Shown: piece after piece, positions 8,414 to 15,000 of the stretch
Numbering within the stretch: position 1 is the first letter of the stretch
How the letters are laid out: every line of letters starts with the position of its first letter
Source of the DNA: Botryococcus braunii
Lineage: Eukaryota > Chlorophyta > Trebouxiophyceae
Direction: 5' to 3'
Assembly: GCA_002005505.1 (NCBI GenBank)
Contig: KV908552.1
Coordinates: 176,379-191,378 of the forward strand
DNA length: 15,000 bases
The notes under the pieces: generated by a model
What the model was told of the DNA's origin: nothing
The model's database searches: none
What the model saw: only the letters and a program-made list of their open reading frames with translations
Program-made: the position numbers and the translations under genes

Positions 8414-8802
8414 CTTCCTCAAGGGGGGGTGTAGGGACTCCCGACATATCGGGCCCCACAGACTTTGCTTCGGGAGGGGTCCGGCAGGGGCTGGCGCCCC
8501 GTGCTCTCTTCCCATGAGCGGGGCCCCTCCTGAAGCAAAGAATTTTGGATTACGGTCTAGGGGAGGCAGACTCTGCCGGGCCCCCTCCTGCAGTGTCTGT
8601 GGGCCGATCTTCCTCCGAGGGGGGTGTAGGGACTCCCGACATATCGGGCCCCACAGACTTTGCTTCAGGAGGGACCCGGCAGGGGCTGGCGCTCCGTGCA
8701 CTCTTCCCAGGAGCGGGGCCCCTCCTGAAGCAAAGAATTTTGGACTACGGTCTAGGGCAGGCAGTCATTGCCGGGCCCCTCCTGCAATGTCTGTGGGCCG
8801 AT
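8414..8802. repeat. 195-bp tandem pair with internal hairpins
   Basis: Copy 1 is 8414-8608 and copy 2 is 8609-8802, roughly 90% identical by eye with almost no length change. Each copy contains an internal inverted repeat; in copy 1, CTTTGCTTCGGGAGGGG at 8463-8479 pairs with 8524-8540 with one wobble. Open frames cross this GC-rich block on both strands, but they follow from the repeat structure and show no domain. Confidence 0.93.
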
Positions 8803-8808
8803 ATGTCG
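8637..8808. mobile_element. 172-bp foldback (MITE-like) element with ~20-bp terminal inverted repeats
   Basis: The left end 8637-8658 and right end 8789-8808 are inverted repeats (outer CGACATATCGG; they differ by a 2-bp gap). Inside is a second inverted pair around CTTTGCTTCAGGAGGG. The upstream tandem copy has the same left end at 8442 but a right end truncated at 8608. There is no transposase frame and no clear target-site duplication; the right end directly borders the (TG)n tract. The call as a non-autonomous mobile element rests on structure only. A simple palindromic repeat is the alternative. Confidence 0.4.
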
Positions 8809-9058
<250 letters not shown>

Positions 9059-9080
9059 CTCCCCTATCTCGTGCCTGCAG

Positions 9081-9150
9081 GGCCACCCGAGCTCGTACAT
9101 ATCCAACCTCTTCAGATTGTCCACCTTGTATGCCAAAGCTTACCTCAGCT
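9081..9150 (+). CDS. Possible exon of an unidentified gene
   Basis: A good acceptor context (CCCCTCCCCTATCTCGTGCCTGCAG, a pyrimidine tract then CAG ending at 9080) is followed by a frame reading GHPSSYISNLFRLSTLYAKA, then YLSL. Third codon positions are C-rich, as in the recognised genes. If real, the (TG)n tract would be in the preceding intron. The end is uncertain: the best GT after it is a weak GTGATG near 9151. The other two frames are also open, and on the minus strand the same DNA has a strong CTGAG|GTAAGC donor-like site, so strand and boundaries are unsettled. I do not recognise the family. Confidence 0.22.
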
Positions 9151-9186
9151 TATGTGATGGCTTGTGTTGCAAATGACTTTACAGAA

Positions 9187-9395
9187 AACTCGTTTTGCTT
9201 GAATCCAATGCCGCTCGTGATTTCTGTTACAGTGTGTGCATGCGTGCGTGTCCCTGGTCTGTTTAGTGCCCCCGCTGGTGGGGGGGGGGGGGGAGGAGAC
9301 ATAGTCAACTCGTTTTGCTCGACTTCAATGCCGCTCGTGATCTCTATTACAGTGCGTGCATGCGTGCGTGTCCCTGGTCTGTTTGGTCCCCCTCC
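9187..9395. repeat. 120-bp direct tandem duplication
   Basis: AACTCGTTTTGCT recurs at 9187 and 9307, and the match runs through CAATGCCGCTCGTGAT, TTACAGTG.GTGCATGCGTG and CCCTGGTCTGTTT. A G14 run (9280-9293) ends the first copy, and C12 (9394-9405) plus G7 tracts follow the second. Confidence 0.93.
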
Positions 9396-9416
9396 CCCCC
9401 CCCCCGGCGGGGGGGT

Positions 9417-9856
9417 GCATAGTTGGGCAAAACGGAAGCGCGCACTCCGCAAGGGGTGTTTGGGGGGCGGGGGGGGAGAGGCAAGAGGGAGGGAGGGTAG
9501 GGACTCCCTACTAGGGACAGAGCCGGGAGGGGGGGAGGCTCTGTAGGTCATTGCTAATTCACAACCGAAACTTACATACATCTAAAAACTCTCGACTTCA
9601 GCACGATAAACATACTCGCTCAGTTGCAACACAAAAATAATGGCTAACACCGCACACAAAGTTATCATAGGGCAATATGCATGTTACCGGACATTACCAC
9701 CATGCTTTAATGATTACGTTTTCTGCTTCCCTATTGGTTACGTGAGCACCTAAGTGTTTTCAGGTGACCATCCGAACCCTTCATTATTGCTAGGGCAATT
9801 AGCGTTTTACATTTACAAATCTGATTCGAAAATGGAGCACTTGCGCCTTCGTGCCC
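9417..9856. other. Stretch without recognisable genes
   Basis: The start (to about 9545) is purine/G-rich and the remainder is AT-richer. No domain, splice pair or repeat of note was found. Confidence 0.5.
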
Positions 9857-9859
9857 AGG

Positions 9860-9920
9860 CACCTATGTAATGAACCCCCATGTAATGTACCACCTATGTA
9901 ATGTACCACCTATGTAAAAC
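9860..9920. repeat. 16-bp tandem repeat, four units
   Basis: Units cacctatgtaatgtac at 9860, 9876, 9891 and 9907, with small changes and one 15-bp unit. Confidence 0.9.
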
Positions 9921-10444
9921 TTGGTTCCATCTATATGGGTAACAATGGGACGATTCAGAGCCATGCCAACTTGAAACACCTGCACGAGACTCTATACCAA
10001 ACCCAAAGCGGCCATCTTGACATCATTTTCAAAGCAGGAAACGCACCAAAGAAAACACGAGAATGATTTTCCGCCCATCATAAACACGTGGCATACACCC
10101 AGATTACCCGTCTCTCATTTAGGTGGAACTGGAAATTTTCTTTAGTTAAATAAGAGGATATCACACCCCGCACCACAGAAGCCAGCACAGAAACAGAAAC
10201 CCGAATGAAATTTCAAATTCCAAGTTGGGACTGGAAATTACCAATTTCAAAAAATTGGGGACTGCCGATGTTTTAAACCCCTATCTACAGTATGTAACCA
10301 ACCCTCGGGGAGCTCCCCGTAAACCATATGCATCCTTAGTAATCGTCGTGCTCAGAAATCCATCAATGACGTGGCGCCCCAGCTGCAGACTATCTAGCCG
10401 TGGCGGCCGCCGGCCTATGCAGAGACCCAAACTAGCGCAGCTGC
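9921..10444. other. Stretch without recognisable genes
   Basis: No gene was recognised. It contains a perfect 14-bp palindrome CGGGGAGCTCCCCG at 10316-10329. Confidence 0.5.
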
Positions 10445-10484
10445 TGTACAAATGAACACACGTGATGCGCATCACATTTGTACA
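10445..10484. other. 32-bp perfect palindrome interrupted by an 8-bp insertion
   Basis: The right half 10469-10484 (GCATCACATTTGTACA) is the exact complement of 10445-10454 plus 10463-10468. The intervening aacacacg (10455-10462) is unpaired. The inner TGATGCGCATCA is itself a perfect palindrome. Confidence 0.92.
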
Positions 10485-10580
10485 TCTGGGATAGGGAGAT
10501 GAGGGACTGCGACCTACATGCCACAAACCTGCAACAGACCATAAATTGCCTTATACGCCAATCACTTTCACGTGGAGATC

Positions 10581-10722
10581 TAGATGTCTTGATTGTAGCG
10601 TTGGAAAAGTTCGTTACATGCATGAAATGAAGACATTCTTGATTGGAGGGTTGAACGTGGAACGAGAATCCCTTCATTTCATGCATGTAAAGAACTCTCC
10701 AACGCCACAATCAAGGAATCTA
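10581..10722. repeat. Hairpin/foldback, ~52-bp arms
   Basis: The left arm 10581-10632 pairs with 10672-10722 at about 88% (five substitutions and one indel); the inner ACATGCATGAAATGAAG blocks match exactly. The 39-nt loop carries a partial third copy of the tcttgattg...gttg stretch. Size and imperfect pairing would suit an RNA hairpin precursor or an old foldback element. No transposase is nearby. Confidence 0.9.
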
Positions 10723-10861
10723 CATTTCAAGCGAGTAAAGACGCCTGCGAGGTACCCCTTGGCCCCTATACCGTGAGTCTCACCCAGCAACTCCTTTCTG
10801 TAATACGAGCCATTCTATACCGCGAGCCTCATCCGATAGTCCCTTTCGGCCTCCAATCCTG

Positions 10862-10916
10862 CCTCATGCCCACTTCTCTCATTTTCCCACAGAAGGTGAG
10901 AGAAGTGGGCATGAGG
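10862..10916. other. Hairpin, perfect 20-bp stem and 15-nt loop
   Basis: CCTCATGCCCACTTCTCTCA at 10862-10881 is exactly complementary to 10897-10916. Just upstream, a ctataccg.gag.ctca block is repeated near 10767 and 10816. Confidence 0.95.
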
Positions 10917-11446
10917 TGGCACGCACGGAGAAAAACGTTATGCAAGTATAAGAACTATGCCCCGTGCCCTCCTCCTTCCCTTTTTCAACGGGTTATTGCG
11001 TATCACCGGGCCACCCAAACCACTACTTACATAATGAGAAATGCGACCAAAGATCCCCAAGGAGGAAGAAAATGGAACCTCTAAAGAAAACAGCAAGCCA
11101 TTTTCTGCGCAGGGCATACGTGTGCATGCCCACGCATACGTGCACCCATGCATCAAGAAACTGCACACACATGCCATGAGAAACCCACGCTGCGTCTGCT
11201 TACTAGGTAATCCTTACGCTACAGTGCTCTGACACAAATACTTGTTGCAGCCCCTGTCACGATCTTAACAAAGACTTTCAAGGAATTCCTACTGGCCACC
11301 ACTATAGTATTCAAACTGAACTGTAGCTATCCAAATCTGAATCGACCCAGAGGGCCATCGCCACCCTGCAAGTTTCCCCTCCAAACTACACTAACAACTG
11401 CCTTAAAAAGCGAATTCCCGACCTGGGAAGGGTTTCCGGCTTGCGG
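10917..11446. other. Stretch without recognisable genes
   Basis: Short open frames only, with no recognisable domain. Confidence 0.5.
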
Positions 11447-11490
11447 GCAGGCTCCCAATTACCACGCCCCTCCTCTTGGGAGCAGCCTGC
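11447..11490. other. Hairpin with one 3-nt bulge
   Basis: GCAGGCTCCCAA at 11447-11458 pairs with TTGGGAGCAGCCTGC at 11476-11490, with GCA or AGC bulged on the right arm. Confidence 0.75.
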
Positions 11491-11631
11491 GGACGTTGCG
11501 GAGGGTCGCCATGCATGAAGCGCAAAAAGACGGGCTATGTAAGCGAGGATTTGGGCAACACCACCAAAGATCCCGTGAGGTGACTATGGATAACAGCTTG
11601 GGTGTAGGTACAAGGAAGCTTGAACACCTAA

Positions 11632-11649
11632 ATATGTAATATTACATAT
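11632..11649. other. 18-bp perfect AT-rich palindrome
   Basis: ATATGTAATATTACATAT is self-complementary and is followed by another attacata block. Confidence 0.9.
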
Positions 11650-12570
11650 ATTACATAATCCAAAGTGAGAACACTGTTGCACCCCTCCGCTTACCCCATC
11701 CACGTGCATTGTCTTGTGGACACTCCGTCTAAGGGCATTCCGCCTCTCGCCCCTCAAGACAGTGGGACGACGACTATCGGACGGTATCTCATTGCTTTGA
11801 TACTACTGGAGCTCCATTCAGTGTTTCTCCCCGCACTTTTCACTTTTTAACAAGATGAAAATGTGGAACATCAATGTAGAGCGCCCGGGAAATGCACGCG
11901 GCCCACGTGAGAATGACCAGCCCAGCCCAGGCCTAGCCTGCTTACTTAGCCACAGTGGCCTCGGGTTTAATCTGGCCCCGCACATCGGGTTGCCGTCATC
12001 AGCTGACAAACGCACTGAAATTCCACTGACCAGCATGTAGGTTAGGGTTCGGATATGCTTCACTTTATAGGTTATGCTTCACTTCTAAAAGTTCATGTCT
12101 GAATGAAACTGATGCAGCTGTCACAAGCTGGCGCAGCCTGGAAGGGTGCTCCCAGAAGGAGGAGCATCGAGCTAGGAGGAGGATGAGAAGAAAGAAGCCA
12201 AAGAAGAGGCTGAGGAAGTTTAAAAGCAACCTATATCCCTGCTAGGTATACTTCTCTTTTTAGTTAAGCAACCTAATCCCTGCAATGAGGGGCGGTGGTT
12301 GCTACAGAGGGGAGGGTGGCCAGGTGCAGCCCGCAGATGCAGAAGTGGTGATAGAACAGAACGACTTAACAGGTGGGACAGGGGCCAGAGAGGGCGGTGA
12401 AGGAAACGAAACAGACTCAAACTGCCGCAACGCTCTAATCTAAACAAAGGAGTGTACACCATGTACAATTACATGTGACTCGATGCAATTTCCGCCAAAA
12501 TCGATCGGGCTCATCAAATCAAATTGCCTGAGCTTGCAGCGTTAGAAGCGAATCACCCGCGGGGGGCGGG
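11650..12570. other. Stretch without a confident gene
   Basis: No domain was recognised. A plus-strand frame open from about 12027 to 12245, lacking an early ATG, ends in a Lys/Arg-rich tail. A neighbouring frame (12176-12223) ends in an acidic EEDEKKEAKEEAEEV tail after a CTAG acceptor-like site. Both come from one purine-rich stretch (about 12150-12220), so neither is trusted. On the minus strand, 12532-12440 could be a final EF-hand-gene exon: CTAAC branch-like sequence, an AAG acceptor, and 30 codons in phase 0 to TAG. This is only weakly supported. Confidence 0.3.
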
Positions 12571-12769
<199 letters not shown>

Positions 12770-12773
12770 CCGT

Positions 12774-13055
12774 GTGAGGTTGAGAGGTGGGAAGCACTAC
12801 AAGTGAGGTTAACAGCTGAGAAGCAATACGAGTGATCTTAACAGCTGAGCAGCAATATGAGGGAGATTAACCGCTGGGAAGCAGTGCCAAGTGAGCTTAA
12901 CAGCTGGGAAGCAATACGAGTGAGTTTGAGAGCTGGGAAGCAACACGACTGAGGTTAAGAGTGCTGCCAAGCATTACAAGTGATCTTACAGCTGAGAAGG
13001 AAGATGAGGGAGGTTAACCGCTGGGAAGCAGTGCCGAGTGAGCTTAACAGCTGGG
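12774..13055. repeat. 29-bp minisatellite, ten units, with splice-acceptor-like content on the minus strand
   Basis: Units start at 12774, 12803, 12832, 12861, 12891, 12920, 12949, 12980, 13008 and 13038, with lengths of 28-31 bp. The consensus is gtgag.ttaacagctgggaagcaatacga. A higher-order pattern is visible: units 4-5 and 9-10 share the variant ggga.gttaaccgctgg and cagtgcc.a. Read on the minus strand, each unit has CTCAC, a short pyrimidine-rich stretch, then in nine of ten units a (C/T)AG. Confidence 0.92.
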
Positions 13056-13118
13056 CAAACACACTTGCAGAAAGTGAAGTGAGGGAAGCGCCTCTGGCCC
13101 AGTGGATGTGAGACTTAC

Positions 13119-13382
13119 CTTGTTTACCCACCAATCGACAAACTCCGGGAAGTTAATGAGCCCATCCCCATCCTTGTCGAGGATTTTGATGGCCGCCTTG
13201 ACCTCAGCATCGTCCAGGTTGTACCCCTCTTCCACACTGCCCAGCCCTCGGCAACCCCGTCCGTCACACGACATTGCCCCCAACCCGCAAAGGACGTCAG
13301 CCACTGACAACCTGGTTTGCATGTGGACGCCTGTGTTTGTGTGTGTGTGTGTGTGGGGGGGGGGTGTCTGTGTGTGTGTGTG

Positions 13383-13422
<40 letters not shown>

Positions 13423-13806
13423 CGCGCGTGCGCAAAAAGGTCAGGCGCGCAATGCTTCAACCCGAGGGAAACGTGCGCCCGAGCATATATGCATACGAAA
13501 AAACAAAATTGCCAGCTAACTTCTGATAAGGCTACCCCAAATAAACCGCGAGACGACTTGGGACAGGTCCCACAGTTCAAAGCCCCCGGGAAAATGCTGT
13601 ACTTACAATAGCCTTTTTACTTCCTCCTCCTGCAGCACCATGTCATCATTGGCATCGAAGCGGGAAAACACAGCCGCAATGCTGCCAGCGTCATTTGCAG
13701 AAAGCCCGTAGTCCTCAGGCTTGAATCCCTTCTTCTCTGCCTTGCTCAAGGTCAGCATCGCACTCAGGTTTTTCAGCGTAGAGGGCGTGTCATTCCCAAT
13801 ACCTCT
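13119..13806 (-). CDS. EF-hand calcium-binding protein, two exons (partial gene)
   Basis: On the minus strand, exon 13806-13607 (200 nt) and exon 13236-13119 (118 nt) join across a 370-nt intron (donor TT|GTAAGTA, acceptor GGGCAG|T). The junction restores a Phe codon in frame. The product carries a pair of EF-hands. Loop 1 is DANDDMVLQEEE and loop 2 is DKDGDGLINFPE; both have acidic or Asn ligands at positions 1, 3 and 5, a hydrophobic residue at 8 and Glu at 12, so both should bind calcium. They are joined by a normal helix-linker-helix (EEVKRLF-VEEGYNLDDAEVKAAI), and the second exiting helix ends FVDWWVNK. Before 13119 the donor AAG|GTAAGT shows that at least one more exon follows; reading through instead stops at 13044. 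The 5' border at 13806 (GCACAG|AGA) is my choice; an in-frame alternative acceptor lies near 13850. This is probably a Ca2+ sensor or regulatory domain; the rest of the protein is unknown. Confidence 0.88.
13337..13433. repeat. Compound (TG)n / G9-10 / (CG)n tract in EF-hand intron
   Basis: It lies inside the intron 13237-13606, so it reads as CA on the sense strand. A G run interrupts it near 13355-13364, and CGCGCGCGCG follows near 13415-13428. Confidence 0.95.
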
Positions 13807-14162
13807 CTGTGCACACAACCCCCGAAACCAGCGCAAGTAAAAGTCCTGAGCAACCCCTTCCCTTGCAACATCGACCCTTGGTTCCCCCAAGGGTCAGCTT
13901 TCTTCATGTCTGACACCCCCCAACTAGGAAATTAGAGTTCAAAAGTGAGACATGTCCTAAACCCAAAGCACATCTCCATATCCTATTGGATCGATGTCCG
14001 TAAGCGCGTCCGTTGGGGCGGAGGACAAACGACTCCCCCAAAGCGTTAGTGTACCCTCTCTCCCCCCCCTGGCTCGGGAAAGAAACCACATCTATGCGCG
14101 CAAGTGCGCGCGCGAGCGCGCGCACGCACATACACACATATGTACGCACGCACTCCCCCCCT

Positions 14163-14165
<3 letters not shown>

Positions 14166-14203
<38 letters not shown>

Positions 14204-14260
14204 CCTCTTCCTTCCTCCCTCCCTCTCACTTCTCTCGCTCTCACTTTCTCAAACCCACAC

Positions 14261-14309
<49 letters not shown>

Positions 14310-14372
14310 GCCCGCACGCCCGCCCGCCCGCCCGCCCGCCCGCCCGCACGCACACGCACACGCACACGCGCC

Positions 14373-14410
<38 letters not shown>

Positions 14411-14440
14411 GACACACACAGACACACACACACACACCAC
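14166..14440. repeat. (TG)n, (CA)n and (CCCG)n tracts in the EF-hand intron
   Basis: TG at 14166-14200, CA at 14263-14305, CCCG/CCGC repeats about 14310-14345, then CA with interruptions at 14375-14440. The adjacent TG and CA blocks can pair with each other as a large dinucleotide hairpin. All lie in the presumed intron 13807-14943. Confidence 0.95.
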
Positions 14441-14476
14441 GCACATGCATGGGTACGTGCGCAGTCCCGTGAGTGA

Positions 14477-14800
14477 GCAGAAAGAGCGCGAAGGAGGGGT
14501 GGGGGGGGACACGTTTTTTCTGTGGAGGGATGGAAGAGGAGGAGGAGCGGGCGGCACAGGCGGGGAGGGAGGCAGTGAGGGGAGTAGAAGAGTCAAGATA
14601 GGAAAAGGGAGGACGAGACAGAGAGGAGGGGGGAGGGGGGGAGTGGGGGGGGAGGAGGGGGGACAGACTTAAAACAAGAAGACAAGGCGACAGAGAAAAA
14701 GGGGGTGGGGGGAGGGAGTGAGAGGGGGAAAGAGAGTGGAGGTGCAGGGGGCAGACAGACGGGAAAGAAGACATGGGGACAGGAAAAAGGGCGGGGAAGC
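14477..14800. repeat. Long purine-rich (G/A) tract
   Basis: About 320 bp of mainly G and A on the plus strand. On the EF-hand gene's sense strand this is a long C/T tract inside the presumed intron, and such mirror-like purine tracts can adopt triplex structures. Apparent open frames here are compositional. Confidence 0.85.
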
Positions 14801-14943
14801 CCTTCCAGCATGCATGAGTGAAAGAACAATTGATCGAACGAACGGACGATCAAACGAAATGAACCCTGTAAACATCAGCCGTCATGATGACTAGACATGC
14901 ATGCAGCAGCAGGCAAGGGCAGAGCGCAGGGGCGCAGGCGGAC

Positions 14944-15000
14944 CTTGAGGAGGTCGGAGATGTCGTTGAGAGCAGTGATGACTTTGAAGGTGTTCACGGC
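14944..15000 (-). CDS. Probable upstream exon of the EF-hand gene (cut by window edge)
   Basis: The minus strand from the window edge reads AVNTFKVITALNDISDLLK, an amphipathic helix-like segment with strongly C-ending codons, then AAG|GTCCGC. It ends in phase 0, which matches the phase-0 acceptor at 13806, and the strand agrees, so I link it to the EF-hand gene across an 1137-nt intron. The donor is weak beyond GT. It could instead belong to another gene or use a different boundary; the frame stays open for about 20 more codons. Confidence 0.5.

Noticed and set aside
12026..12245. Lys/Arg-rich tail frame and overlapping acidic-tail frame
   Set aside because: Both are readings of a purine-rich stretch that yields Lys, Arg and Glu in any frame. 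There is no upstream ATG or partner exon.
13992..14774. Several frames of 100-219 codons on both strands
   Set aside because: They translate TG, CA, CCCG and purine tracts in the presumed EF-hand intron.

Overview
The window looks like nuclear DNA of a eukaryote, most likely a protist or alga. The base composition is mixed. The two recognisable genes are split by introns with GT...AG borders, and long (CA)n/(TG)n, (GA)n and poly-G tracts lie between and inside them. Nothing suggests a bacterial operon: there is no gene packing and there are no ribosome-binding-site patterns. I cannot name the species. An EF-hand domain ending in a Trp-Trp motif and a plant/fungal/bacterial-type O-methyltransferase would fit an algal or stramenopile-like genome, but that is inference.

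Layout. 1-1214: an 18-bp tandem array, a small hairpin, three 92-bp repeats and a poly-G run. 1215-1841 (+): the last two coding exons of an O-methyltransferase-family gene. They are separated by an intron carrying a (CA)n tract and followed by a ~40-bp minisatellite whose first unit is the end of the coding sequence itself. 2060-5447: mostly featureless, with a G-rich tract and a 35-bp triplicate. 5448-5683: a TATA-containing palindrome abutting a 102-bp-arm near-perfect inverted repeat. 6464-7221: a (CA)n tract and a weak small-protein candidate. 7256-8808: duplicated, palindromic DNA, including a 195-bp tandem pair that contains an inverted-repeat element. 8812-9055: compound (TG)n, then a possible exon and a 120-bp duplication. 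9857-11649: a 16-bp tandem repeat, four hairpins and a palindrome. 12571-13055: a (GA)n tract next to a 29-bp minisatellite. 13119-15000 (-): an EF-hand calcium-binding protein gene, running off the right edge, with introns full of simple repeats.

The two genes are 11 kb apart on opposite strands, and nothing indicates that they work together. The most unusual content is non-coding: many foldback structures between 5.4 and 11.5 kb, a minisatellite seeded by a stop-codon region, and a minisatellite made of units resembling 3' splice sites inside the EF-hand transcription unit. The O-methyltransferase piece also appears to lack the family's catalytic His and one of its partner Glu residues.
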